The notes below the pieces were generated by a model. The model was not told the origin of the DNA. It saw nothing but the letters and a program-made list of their open reading frames with translations, and made no database searches. From NCBI GenBank assembly GCA_028673005.1, contig CM054115.1:55007738-55071737 (forward strand): a DNA stretch of 64,000 nt, in the 5' to 3' direction. Below are positions 10,331-22,574 of the stretch, piece after piece. The translations under genes were made by a program, and so were the position numbers. Every line of letters starts with the position of its first letter. The first letter of the stretch is position 1. This DNA is from Tanypteryx hageni. Taxonomy: Eukaryota; Arthropoda; Insecta; Odonata; Petaluridae.

Positions 10331-11687
10331 CAAAAAAAATATTATATTATGTCGTTTGATAGGTTTAGTAAATTTTGTATCCATCTAGTTGCATTTGGAC
10401 AGTTAAAGAATGCTTCTTTAGTATAAGGAAAATGGCAGATACTAATCCATTATGTGTGCAATTGAGAGAGAAATAAATCTGATTGCCGTATGTAAGTATG
10501 AATGCATAGAATATCGCAAAAACTCCTCTAAAACACCTCTATGATCGTAATCATTCGTAATGGGAATGGCATTTGTGCCACAAAAGGAATATCTCGAATG
10601 AGCAGTGTGGGATCGCGTTACTTCTTAATGGTCTCTTGTTGTGACTCCAGTACAGTTTTGGGATGTGTTCCGCCAGATGATAACATTCAGAACGGGATTT
10701 GTGAACACGTCGATCGGTATGGATTCCCTTATCGCCACCGCATAAACTCGGATAGGTATAGAATGGTGTTGATTTTCACGGATCTCAGGTCGTAATATGA
10801 AAGAAGCAAGGATTCGGTTATTGTAAAACGAGCTGCTGAACTTGATCACGTTTGTATACTGCCAACCGATTCACCCGTAACTTTGTCGTAATCTATGATC
10901 ACGTTATTACGAAAGAGTGCCATTCCGGTGCCCTACAACGACGCCCTACGTGGAAACTCAGCAAAAAAAAATTTGATGGTTCCGATAAAAAAGCACTTGT
11001 TTATTTTCTTAGTGTTATAGTTGAATAATTTCCCTAGTTTGGCAATAGTACTATCTTTAATAGGTTTGAAAGGGTTCAGCGGCTATGTGAAAGTATCTCG
11101 CAAAAGCATTCGAGTTTATCAATTATCCGCATCGATTTTAAGAATAAAAAATTTGAAATCAAAAGATAAAAAACTATGTGAACGTTGACGTTCGGTACCC
11201 ATGCCGTAACTTTCTTCCCAATCGGATCGAATTGTCATCGTATTCTAGCGATATATTTACGGCACCGATACTAATTTTCCTTCTAAAAATCCTATCATCA
11301 CTTGCGCACCTTGCACATCTTCCGAACTCCGTTAAGAATATTCTCGTACTAATCTCTCGCTCTCTCTTTGCGACTGCCGGATTTCTGCCGATTTCGCAAC
11401 CGAAACTCTCCCTAGACGGACGACCCGGATGCACTCTCATACTCGCCTGTCCATAATACTACCGCAGAATTGCAACATGCAACAGTCGACATCCTAAGCT
11501 CATTAATTCGCAGAACAAGATATATATGTGTATATGTATATATATATATATATATAGTGTGCGTGTTTTGTACGTGTCTCTTCGACGCCCCCAGCAGCCT
11601 GCCAACTTGATCCTCAACTTGGTAAGTGTCCGCTGGGCTTCCTTCAACACCTTGTTGCCGCCCTCATCACTACCTTTCCTTTTCCTT

Positions 11688-11741
<54 letters not shown>

Positions 11742-12506
11742 CTCAATAATAAAAGACGGCAAGGAGGTCCCTTCTCGCACGTTTTCGCGGCGCTTTCGAG
11801 AAAGTTCTATTATTCTCTCTCTCTCTCGCCGCTTTCCCCGAAATGTTTTATACTCATTACCCGCGTTCCAGATGTGCATTCCTCATTTTCCCTATGCCTG
11901 ATTAAAGAAACCGGCTCGGAACAAATATGGCGCCGGTTCTTACTACGCGTTCGACTCGCGGGGTTTCCGATCGCTGGAAAACATTTTTGTTTGATCGGCC
12001 ATTGAATTTTATTCAGGTATTTCTATAGAAATTTGATTATGACCCATAGCCGTTTATGTCTAAGGCTGTAACCTGTATACACCTGGCCCTCCTACAGCAC
12101 TCTCATAACACGGATTCGCCATAGCAAGGTTTGGTTTTTAACACCAAGAGTTCGTGCAACGCTCATTATGGTTTGCATTAACGCGCTTCGGTCGGACTTG
12201 GTATGTGCGATTCGCGATTGCAGAGCGAGGAAGAGAAGTGTTCGAGGGCCTATGCACTTGTTTATAAACTTAGATAACCGGCAACAACACTCTATATCTA
12301 TACAAATATCCATCAGAGGGAGGTTTGGAAATTTTGGGACTGGAGGAGGTTGCCCGAAAGTATGGCACACTTCTTATATATTTTAAAGGTTCTTAAAATA
12401 CCTCTTTCGGTGCGGTCACCACGAAATTTCGGCCTGACCGTTGGTTAAATATAGAGGTTCGATAACAAGCACTTAAATATTATAATGTTTTTAAAAATCA
12501 ACTACA
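10331..12506. other. spacer with (TA)n microsatellites, no gene confirmed
   Basis: (TA)-rich runs lie at 11521-11556 and 11693-11738. Small ORFs on both strands (10541-10849, 11174-11456, 12092-12386) overlap each other in antisense and lack recognisable motifs. Confidence 0.5.
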
Positions 12507-12696
12507 TACTTATCATTGTTGTCTCCAGTAGCCATAAAAATGCCTTGGATATCCAGATGATCATTTCGGCTGCATCGCAGCCGTCTTCAGTGGCGATTCA
12601 CCGAAAGTAGATTCTAAAAAAGGTCTTTTTCAGCTGAAATCCGCATCTGTTTTTTCACGACGTAGTTACGGCTGTTGGAGATAACTATGATAAGTA
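12507..12696. mobile_element. 190-bp MITE, copy 1 (TACTTATCAT ends)
   Basis: The ends are inverted repeats: TACTTATCATTGTTGTCTCC against the complement of GGAGATAACTATGATAAGTA. The interior has CATCGCAGCCGTCTTCAGTG and GATTCACCGAAAGTA, words that reappear in the element at 57807-58028 in the opposite orientation. No coding sequence. The superfamily is not assigned because a TSD could not be separated from the AT-rich ends. Confidence 0.65.
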
Positions 12697-13971
12697 TTCG
12701 GTTTCTCAATTTTTGATACTTAAAATGCTTATTCTCGAATTTATTTGCGGCCATAATAGTACTTCTATAATTCTCTAGCGAATGAAATACGGATATGTTA
12801 ACCTAAAGGTTCGTCTCTTAAGTGTTTCGTTAATGAAACCTTGTTTTAAAATTACCCAAGACTTCGACATCAAGCCGTACTTATCTTCACATTTAAAATC
12901 AATACGGCACCTATTATTCGTCGTTTATATTTTTCCCTCGCAGCCCCTGTTCGGCTAGTTTGCACTTCTCACCTGATTAACCGCGCGCTCGATCGAACAT
13001 TTCGTTTAAAGGCTTCTCCCTTCTCTTTCCCCTTCCCTTCCTCTCTATTTCTCTAGCTCTCTTCTTCCCCATCCTCCTTAATGGCGCGCCGTTCTCGGGG
13101 TAGTAGTAGCATCTCGTCCGATATGCACCACAGATGGCGTTGGCTCAGCGAGAGATTTGCGGCATTTGTATGTGTCAATACCGTCGCGCCGCGTTGCTCA
13201 ACTGTCATCCCTTCTCGAGCCGTGACCTCAATTGCAATCCACCCTTATCGACCTCTCCTTCCCTTTCCTCCCCCGTCTCTCCCTTGCTCTCTCTCTCCCT
13301 CCAATTTTTTCTCTCGCTTCTCTATTCTCCCCAACCCAACGTTTCGTTTTCCCTTCCCGTCTAGCCTTCCAGCATTTATTAGGAATATCAAAGCCAGGGA
13401 CGACTATTCGTTTCTGATGAGTTTTAAGCGTTTATTTGAACTTTATCTAAGATTTATCTTAACTTTATCCCAGTCCTCTGACCACGGTTCGGGACCAATG
13501 CGCTGAAAAATTAGGCAGTCTCATTATTGCAAAAGATTCGGTTTAAACAGTTTGAGATGATTCTAAGCCTAGAGGTACGATCGATTAAATAAACTTTGCA
13601 AAGTTACTCCGCTCGTACGGATTTTCTTAATTGGACAGCTTATCATAGATTTTTTGTGCGTTCGCATAATTGCCACGTTGTTATTAAAAAATTTCGATTA
13701 CGTAAATGAACGTTTTTATCACTGAATTTTTATACTTGTGGCGATATTTTCTCTAAAAAAATGAAGGATTTTCCTCCTGGTATTTGCAAACTGCATTGTA
13801 ACAGCCTTAAGATCGGATCTGGTCGGTTTAGGGATCAAATTCTGCGTTACAAACTCTCTTTGAAATATGAGAGTTGTCCCTCATTATGCAAAGCTTCGCT
13901 TCCCTTTGCATTCATATATGTGTTGAACGCGTTGCCATGCTAACCGATGGCATACTCCCATTACCTCAGAG
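12697..13971. other. spacer with a short pyrimidine tract, no gene confirmed
   Basis: A C/T-rich stretch lies at about 13017-13360. The 141-codon frame at 13081-13506 starts ATGGCGCGCCG but soon becomes low-complexity Pro/Ser/Leu. Confidence 0.5.
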
Positions 13972-14229
13972 CAGCGGCGGATCTAGAAAATGTCTTTAGG
14001 TGGGGCGTTATACCAGTTACGTACATGTTTTCACAGTAATTGAAAAGTTATTAACGTAAATTCTTTTCCATTTGATATAAAACAACTAAATAAAATAAGA
14101 TTATAATATAATTACAATTTACAAGTTTTACTGGATCGATTCGTAAATGTAAAGTTAATATTTTTTCGGTTCTGCTTCACCTCTAAGGGGGGCGATAGCC
14201 CCAATCGCCCCCTCCTGGATCCGCCACTG
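13972..14229. mobile_element. hAT-type MITE (CAGYGGCGGATC ends)
   Basis: It starts CAGCGGCGGATCTAGA and ends TCCTGGATCCGCCACTG, whose complement is CAGTGGCGGATCCAGGA. The flanking 8-mers CCTCAGAG and GCTCAGGG match at 6 of 8, consistent with an old hAT target duplication. The element is 258 bp with an AT-rich core and no coding capacity. Confidence 0.75.
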
Positions 14230-15734
14230 GCTCAGGGCCTCTTTTATAACTTTTTTAAAAATCTAGAGTATTTCTTTCGGAGGCTTCCCGATTTCATTCG
14301 AAGGCTTTACTACAGATAAAAATTTTATATTCGATCTTGATGGAAAACCATTTCAACTTCCTTGTTTGTTTGATATGTATTCCTGAAATGTTTACTGGCA
14401 TAGAGCAGAGAAAAGTTAATCGATATTGGCGTTTCAAGTATAGAACCCTTCGGCTTTTCTTGCATATATGGCTGTATTCTGTCTTATCAATGAAACCAGG
14501 CCAGCCTTCCAAGGAAATCTTCTACATAAATGGAAACATTATACTAACTCCGTCTTTAATAAGAATTCCCACCACCAAAATCTCAGATTCCATTAAAAAA
14601 GGCTTTGCTATAAGCATACGACTGTGCTGCCATCTCGTTAAAGACGGTGTGCTTACACAGCTGGAAACTGTAACAAGCTGCATTAAACATCATAAACAGC
14701 ACTATGGAGAGATAGAGAGAGAGAGATTGGCATTTTATCTAAAAAGCAATATTAGTACGCCAGAGGTAAAAAAAATGATCCAAGTGTTTACTGCCCCAGA
14801 AGCATTAACGCATTTTGATATTTTTACCGCGCACTGTCTAAGCGGATGGTGCAGCTTAAGAGTTGATAAAATACCATTGGCATTTAGTATTGAATAACAA
14901 ATAGCCCTAAGATGAAAAACGTAAAGGTAAACAGAATCAACTTCAACGTCCATTTATTTGAGTCATCTTAGCATATAAAAATGAGATTTAAAAACCACTT
15001 TATCAATATGTTCTACCCAACTTCCACATATCCGCTTTATGTAGAATTACAATTGTGTAAGTATGTAAGAATGGAGGAACGGCGAGTGAGTAACTACTTT
15101 TGGCGGCCACTGCTCAACTGTAATGCGCATTTTGTCAAATAAATCGTTTCATGGGTAAAAGAGTTATCTTGACTGTTAGTTAATATCACACAAGCTGAGG
15201 TCCTTAATCATTTAATTTTTCAATTCAAATTTTTGCACAGTAGAGCATTTCGAGGGAATACGTACCTTTTAAATATAAATTGATCGGTCGAAAATCCAAT
15301 TGGAAGATTTTAACTTCATGTTCTAGTTGGAAAATAGTGGCAAAATTACAAAGGCTAGAGAATTTTAATTAACGTAATAGATTATTCAGATCGTTTCGTG
15401 CCATCGATAAAAATTAATATAACGGGTTCGTCCGCCTCGTTTAGGCGAAGCCAAAATATTCTACTATTTTCTAAGAAAAAAGTTGACAATCAAGCCGTTC
15501 TTTCGCGAGAGGGCGTTATTTTCGACGTTTCCCGCGACAGACGCGATCTTATGGGAATACCTCTTGGAAAAGCATCTACATCTCTACCGACACTTCAAAA
15601 CGAATCTTTAATTATTCTTCAAGATCCCCCGCAAACTATATAATTCCGTCGGACGTCGTCCATTTTATTTTCTTTTATTTCATACGGACGGTGCATCGCT
15701 ATGAGGTGAGAGAGAAAGGAGGGAGGAATTAAAC
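14230..15734. other. spacer; one unassigned ORF
   Basis: A 186-codon frame on + (14337-14897) is not low complexity but has no domain I recognise and ends in AT-rich DNA; an antisense frame overlaps it. A CpG-rich patch lies at 15420-15560. Confidence 0.4.
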
Positions 15735-16750
15735 TTCCATCGTTGCATTTCCACTCCAAGTCCTTCCTCTCCCTCTCTTTCCCTTATCCTCCCATCATTT
15801 TCCCATTCCTTTCTCCTAGACCTAATTCCTTTTCTCTCTCAACTCCTCCCTCTTTCTCCCTTCCTTAACCAAAACCTTTCCCTCTCGAAATTTATATTTC
15901 TCCTATTCTCTCTCCCTCCCTGCACTTTTTCTTCATCATTTCATCCCTCCATTTCTCCTATCAACACTCTACGCCTCCTCCCTACTTCCTTTCCCTCCCA
16001 TCTTTCCTTCCCTCCCGTCTCTCCTTCCCTCCCGTCTCTCCTTCCCTCCCGTCTCTCCTTCCATCCAGTCTCTCCTTCCATCCAGTCTCTCCTTCCATCC
16101 AGTCTCTCCTTCCCTCCCGTCTCTCCTTCCCCCCAGTCTCTCCTTCCCTCCCGTCTCTCCTTCCCCCCAGTCTCTCCTTCCATCCAGTCTCTCCTTCCCT
16201 CCAGTCGCTCCTTCCCTCCAGTCGCTCCTTCCCTCCCGTCTCTCCTACCCTCCCGTCTCTCCTTCCCTCTCGTCCCTCCTTCCCCCAGTCTCACCTTCCC
16301 TCCAGTCTCTACTTCCCTCCCCTATTCCTCCCTCCACTCTTTCTCCCAACCATAACACTATTTCCTCTCATCTCTCCCTCCTTTTCTTCTACTTGCCTCC
16401 TTTTTTTCTACCTGCCTCCTTTTCTTCCCCTCTCCTTAACTTCCTCCGCTCCACCTATCCTTTCCTTTCCACCCTTCAACTCTTATCTCCCTTCTCACTC
16501 ACCCCCCTTATTCCATCTATTTTCCACCTCCACTTTCTTTTCTCCCCCTTTATCCTCTCCCCTCTCTCCCTCCATACTCTCGTTCCTCCTGCCCCTCAAT
16601 TCCACCCTTTTGCACCCCTCTCAAATCTCCATTCCCCATGCTATCCCCTCTTTCCCAAATCTCTCCCTCCCCTCTCCTCCTCCACCGTCTCGTAGCGTTA
16701 TTCCTCACACTTTCTTCTCCCGCCCTACCCCGCCTCCTTTTCCTCGTGCA
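15735..16750 (+). repeat. pyrimidine tract with ~17-bp minisatellite
   Basis: The whole block is C/T on +. From about 16001 to 16305 a 17-bp unit TCTCCTTCCCTCCCGTC is tandemly repeated roughly 18 times with CCATCCAG and CCCCCCAG variants. The antisense frame (15941-16294) reads as reiterated Glu/Gly/Arg/Lys and is a shadow. Confidence 0.9.
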
Positions 16751-16968
16751 TCTCATATTTTTGTGCAATGTTTTCGTTTCACATGTTAACATTTCCGGCG
16801 AGACGGTCGGCCAAATATTGACCATCCGCCCACGCCGTCGCGCAGCATGCAAGGAAGAGGAAGATTGGGGACACCGAGCACGCTTTTTTTCCACGAGGCC
16901 CCGCCCCTTAAAGACTCTTACTTAGTCTACCCGTCCCTATCTCCTGTATATCTCTGCCCCCTTTCCGC

Positions 16969-16974
<6 letters not shown>

Positions 16975-17062
<88 letters not shown>
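16975..17062 (+). repeat. (CT)n microsatellite, about 88 bp
   Basis: A nearly uninterrupted CT dinucleotide run, the longest perfect dinucleotide repeat in the window. Confidence 0.95.
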
Positions 17063-17066
<4 letters not shown>

Positions 17067-17214
17067 TCCGTATCTTCCCCTGCTCCTCCCATTTTTTTTA
17101 TTCCCCTCCCCATACCGTCATAACAATCCCTCGTCTCGTCGTTAAGCGCTCGCAACCTGCCGTGGTGACAAACAGTGGCGCTAAGATAGCGTCTCCCAAA
17201 AAACAACCTTTTTA

Positions 17215-18240
17215 TTTTCCCTCGCCTTACCTCTCTTTCTCTCTCCTGTATATACCTCGCCGCCTCTTCCTCCTCCTCGTCCTTTGCTTTCTTCCGTTTC
17301 CTCTCTCCCGCTCTCTCCACCATCCGCTTTCTCCCCCTTATCTTCTCTATTCCGCTTTCTCTGTTCCACCCCCTCTTGCCTCCCATTTCGATCTCTCTCT
17401 TTCCTTTCCATCCCTCCGTCTTCCTTTCGTCTCTCTCCCTTCTTTCGTCTCTCTCTCTCTCCCTCCTTTGGTATCTCTCTCCCTCCTTTGGTATCTCTCT
17501 CCCTCCTTTTGTCTCTCTCCATCTCTTTATATCCTCCCTCTTCTCTCCCTCCACTCTTCTCTCTCTCTCCACTCCTCTCTCCCTCCAGTCTTCTCTCTCC
17601 CTCCAGTCCTCTCTCTCTCTCTCTACTCTTCTCTCTCCCTCCAGTCTTCTCTCTCCCTCTAGTCTTCTCTCCCCCTCCAGTCTTCTCTCTCCACCACTCG
17701 ACATTCATCTCTCCTCTCTTTCTCCACTCTTCTCTCTCCCTCCAGTCTTCTCTCTCCCTCTAGTCTTCTCTCCCCCTCCAGTCTTCTCTCTCCACCACTC
17801 GACATTCATCTCTCCTCCTCCCTATACCTCCTACCTTCGTGGCCCTCCACTCTCTCCTTTCCTCTTTTGTCTCACACTTTTCTTCTCCACTCCTATCTCT
17901 TCTGTTCTCTTCTTTTTGCATCCGTCTCCTTTATTTCGTATTTTGCTCCGAATATCTCTTTCTACTCTCCCTTTAGTCTCTCTCTCTCCCTCTTCCCTTC
18001 GTTCATTCACTCTTACATTTTCTCCCTTCACTCCTTCGCCATCATCTTCTCTCTCTCCCTCTCCCTCCATCATCTTCTGTCTCTCCCTCTCCCTCCATCA
18101 TCTTCTCTCTCTCCCTCTCCCTCCATCATCTTCTCTCCCTCTCCCTCCCAACCACCCTTCTATTAATCATCTATCCTCCGTATCTGCCCTCACACTTCCT
18201 CCACCTCCCTCCCTGCCTGTCGCCTCTTCGTCTCGCCCTT
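17215..18240 (+). repeat. pyrimidine tract with 101-bp and 28-bp tandem duplications
   Basis: CCACTCGACATTCATCTCTC occurs with the word GACATTCATC starting at 17700 and again at 17801, marking a 101-bp tandem duplication. At 18040, 18068, 18096 and 18124 the word CATCATCTTCT marks a 28-bp unit in four copies. All long frames here on both strands are low-complexity artefacts. Confidence 0.9.
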
Positions 18241-20529
18241 GTAGCAGCCTGAAATAACGACGTCGCTTTTAATATGTCGCGGATGGGAGACTGCATTTTG
18301 AGTAAATACCGTTATCCGCGTGCCTCGTGTTCATTTTCTGTTCTTTTTTACCCCGCGATTCGGCCAAGTCGGGTCACGTCAATCAAACGCTTAAAAAAAA
18401 TAGAACGCCATGCTTTGTTCTGCTTTCCCTCTTTGCTCCACGTTTCCCTTCTGTAGTCATCGGTCTTCCTTGTTTACAAACCGCAAGCCTTTCTGTAGTT
18501 AAACGATCTCTATTTTCCATGGCGGGATTATAGATGTCGTATTTGAGAATGGTCCCCAAGCTTAAGGGAGGCTCGGGTCAATGTAGTTCGGAACTCTAAA
18601 GATAAAGATATAATAAGCATAAAAATGTGTAAAGAAATTTTAACAACCGGGGGCATTGTTTTTTTTTAATTTGGTGCGCATATTTTGTTGCTGCGCATAT
18701 TTTATCGTTCGATATATATATATATACGCACATAAAATTCACAATCGGTCTTCACCTATTTTGTCCATTTACAAATCCGCTCTACTGCCTTACCACTCAC
18801 GGCAAACAAATATTTACGAGCATGGTTTTTGTTTGCAGTTGCTTTATTGATTGTTTACGTTGTAATTCGATGTAAAACAGCCGATAACTTTCTGTCAATG
18901 GAATACTTGTCAATAAATAAACAGACTAAAGTAACGTCTTCGTTAGTTTCCGAGTCGCCTAGAGGGGAAGTAATTAACGGCTCTCCGAGGCCAGGCGTCT
19001 TTAAGAGTCCATCGGGGAGCTAGCCGAACCTTCCATCTCCGCCTCCCTTCCCTCCCCTTGCCCTCTCCATAATCCAACTCATACGCAATAAGTGCCCATA
19101 AACTCACGGCTCGGTTGATAAAAATGCAAAAATTGTTCTCGGGTTAAGGGTGGACGAAAAAAATAAACGCGATTCTTCTTGGAAGCGGCGTTACTTACGT
19201 AATTGCGGCGACGGAATCGCACTCAGTTCGCTCGCCGTGTTACCTGTGGGCAGCGTTTTTGTCGAGGAAATGAACAAGCGAGACACGAAAGACGCATCGA
19301 CGCATCCCAGAAAATATGCCAAATCGGCGCCGATATGACATCGTTATTTTGAAATAGAGCTCCGTGCAGCGGAGTTAAATCGATTATCGGTTCGATTACG
19401 GGCATTGCGATTGGACCCCCTGAGGTTAATTTCATAACTGACGTGTAGTGGCGGTATCGCCGAACGGTATTTCGGTTTCATTTCGAAATTTTGACGCATA
19501 TGTCGTGTTTATTGAGGAGCGTAAACGATGACAAAATTTACGTTGCGGAAAGAAGGTAAGCAATTTTAAGGTTTAAGAAATGGACGCTATTGAAATATCG
19601 ACAATAAAAAAAATCTTAACTGATCGGTGGAAAAAGAGGGATCCTTAACATGGCGCAACGTTTGATTTCTGTATGAATGAACATTATGGCCAGAGGCCAA
19701 TATTTTAAAAGTCGGTTGGCTTGATAATACGGTTACGTCATAAATATTCGAACGTCTTTGCAAGGCGCGTATTCGGTCATTTTTTAGCTGTCCAATTTTT
19801 TAAAGTTCACTTTGTATTCGGTTTATCTGTCAGTCAGTTTTTACGGTATCTCTTAAATTCTGCAATCTAGAGAAGCCAAGTTTTTAGGATAGGTTGGTCT
19901 ATATAATAGCTAGACATGGTAAAAACTTGGCACATCTAGAATTAGCTACTGCGGCGCAATCGAAGTATACGTGAGAACTTAGCAAATCGCTCGAGAAGAA
20001 TTCATGCATGAAAGAAAATATAGTTGTTGCAGGCAAGGATTTATGGATGGCACGTTGGTGTTATGAATAGGACATTGGAATTCAAAACTAAAGCACCGGG
20101 ATACGACTCCACGGTAATTTATTTTTAATATCGATTTTTTATTCTTAAAATTTTTGTTGCTTTTCGGCAGGACGCAGCAGTATTTATTTACAATAGTTTT
20201 ACGAAAAAAGCACCTTATATATGTAATTTGATTTTCAAATCTTCCCTCATTTTCATTCTTTTCCTATCAGAAGCAATCCCGATCATAAAGAGATTGATCA
20301 ATTTCATGCAATCCAATTCCTGTTCCAACAGAAAATCTCCTTGGGGATACTCGAACTAAAAAAACAAAACATTTTTCTCTCTCCTTGCCCTCCCCACAAA
20401 TCTGCTTGTTTGCACTTCTTTCTTCCCCGGTCTCGCAACCCGACACCTCTCGCACCAACACGATTAAGAGACACGCTCACACGCATGCCCCAACAGTCTC
20501 ATTCTTAGTATATTGGCACTAGGACTACC
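18241..20529. other. spacer with CpG-rich patches, no gene confirmed
   Basis: Moderately CpG-rich patches lie at 18895-19330. A possible ATG (19527) running into GTAAGC at 19556 is too short to support. No transposon ends recognised. Confidence 0.45.
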
Positions 20530-21000
20530 GAAGTCCAATTCTCTCTCTCCCCCTCCCACTCTTCCCCCTCCCACTCTTCCCCCTCCCTCCACCACCCCCG
20601 CCTCCCCCACACCCTCCCCCTCCCCCCCTCCATCCATCTCCTCCCTCCATTCACCTCCCCCTCCTCCTCCCTCACCCGCAACTATACAGACTCACCGAAT
20701 AATCGAAACGCATCAGAAGAGGTTGTCGGGGCCTTTGCTCCTATCTAAATCTTTCTCTTCCCCCCTCTCTCGCTTTCTTGTCTCCTTCTCCCCAATCTCT
20801 CCCTCGCTCGTTCCTCCCTCCTCCACCTCAACCTACTCCTCCCTCTCTTTCTCCTCCGTCCCCTCACTCACTCCCCCTCTCGCTATCATCGTCATGCTCC
20901 GTCTGCTTTTTTCTGACCGCTCAAGTCTGGTTCGAATGACTGTCTGGCTGTATGACCTTGTCGATCAGTGGAGCTCACTCTCTTATATTCTCTTGCATCG
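20530..21000 (+). repeat. pyrimidine-rich tract
   Basis: C/T-rich on + with tandem CCCTCCCACTCTTC at the start. The 195-codon frame is low complexity. Confidence 0.85.
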
Positions 21001-22337
21001 CCTTTTACTCCACCTTCCTCCCTCTCCTCTGTATCTGTCATTTCACGAATTTCGCCCTTCGTTTTCCGTTTGTAAGAATTTTCACCATTTCGCGTTTTAA
21101 TTTCCTCGACATTTCCTTCTCTATTCGTCGTTTCCCTGTGCGTTTCTTTCCCTCAAATCTTTTGCTTCTCTCGTCAAGAATCTCATTCTGGTTTATACGC
21201 TTAGATGCTTGAAGATTTGGAGAATTCTTTTCGGAGAATGAAACTTATCGGTTATAATGTGCAATTTTTTCTTTGTTTCTGGCTAGTCTTTACGTGCTGG
21301 TTTTGCTTTGTTCGTTTAGATGTTTGCACAATATTTAAGGGCGTCGATGTTAAAAAAATCAATAGTTAAGAAATGTGTGGATGAACAGCTTACATTTATA
21401 ACAGCCAGGGAGTCATAATTTTGGGAAATTACGAAGATTTTGAATGATAATCTTGACGAATCTAATTGTCAAAACTCTTTAAGTTACCATAAAAATTCCA
21501 ACCTAGTAGACTTTTATAATTTGTGGAAAGTTTTTCTCTCCAGGAAGAAAGCATCGTTTTTTGAAAATTTTTCGAAAATCGCTTATACTTTATTCAACGA
21601 TGAGACTAGGTAGTTGAAACCGGTCGAATGAGATGTTCTCTTCGAAAAGTCGAAAGTTTCAATTGTTTAGTGCAGGTATTCTCAACCTGTGGTACCACAA
21701 CCACAAGAGGTACGCAAGCTAGTGTGCAAGGTGGTACGCGAAAAAAAAATAAAAACATGGTTTTGTCTATAACTTAAAATATTGTTCTATTATATTTACT
21801 TAATCCAATTACAAATTGATTGTTGTACATTGTTATAATATTTGAATTTAAATTGCCTTCAATCTCACTCCTGTTTCCCTGTATGATGGAGTTCCACAAA
21901 GCTTCGACCACTTTAGTGAATCATATTTTTTTATGATCATTAGCCGTTGCATAGGGGAGTTTTTTTCTGAATGGTTCGTAGAGGAGTCTTGCTCGGACCC
22001 TTGCTTCAAGCGAGGTCAAACGCGTTTCTTCCAGTACTAATTCTCTCCCTTTTCTCTCGATCCCGAAATTTTCCCGTCTTGTTTTGTCTCATCGTGCGTC
22101 TCTCCCTCTCCTATTCCTCTCTCCTCCCTCTCCCCTTGCACTCGATTTGTACTCTCGCACTATTTTTTGCCTTGTCGAATCAGACGGCGCCGTGTGTCCC
22201 TTTCAGTCCGGCCAGTCGCCCTTTCCCCTCTTTTCCTCTCTCTCTATTGCAATTCGTCTCGATTCCAAGACGCAGACGGATTCTCGCTTCTTTTAAAGAG
22301 TTTTAATTTTTTTCGTCGGTCCGCTTTTAACTCTGTA
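21001..22337. other. spacer with one possible hAT end
   Basis: GGTATTCTCAACCTGTGGTAC followed by repeated GGTACGC words (21674-21740) resembles one end of a hAT-type MITE. No inverted partner was found to the right. 22080-22280 is C/T-rich. Confidence 0.35.
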
Positions 22338-22574
22338 ATGTCGGAGGCGGAAAATTTCGTCGAATCGTTAGGGTCCTTTGGATACGTCCGTAGTGAATTA
22401 GACGGTTTTGCCGTGGGCTGTGATTCTCAAAATGCGCATCGCGACACATTAGTGGGTCGCTACGTGCGATGGGGTGTGTCGCTGGATGTAATCAAATATG
22501 TGCAAGAAAATTTTAATTTAGAGTTTAATTCTTCCGGTAAAAACAAAGAAAAACTGCCTTTAAAAAATCTGTGA
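22338..22574 (+). CDS. unidentified 78-codon ORF
   Basis: From ATG at 22338 the frame gives a hydrophilic, mixed-composition peptide starting MSEAENFVESLG and ending in a Lys-rich tail. The frame is open upstream but there only translates C/T-rich DNA, so the internal ATG is the sensible start. I recognise no domain. A GTAAAA at about 22538 could act as a weak donor. It may be a small gene, an exon or chance; nothing else in the vicinity supports it. Confidence 0.2.
   Translation: MSEAENFVESLGSFGYVRSELDGFAVGCDSQNAHRDTLVGRYVRWGVSLDVIKYVQENFNLEFNSSGKNKEKLPLKNL

Noticed and set aside
14337..14897. 186-codon frame considered as a gene
   Set aside because: Reads mixed but unrecognisable; overlapped by an antisense frame; no supporting signals.
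16847..18257. Frames of 255-293 codons on both strands
   Set aside because: Pyrimidine/purine repeats lacking stop codons; no domain, and the antisense frame is Glu/Arg/Gly repeat.
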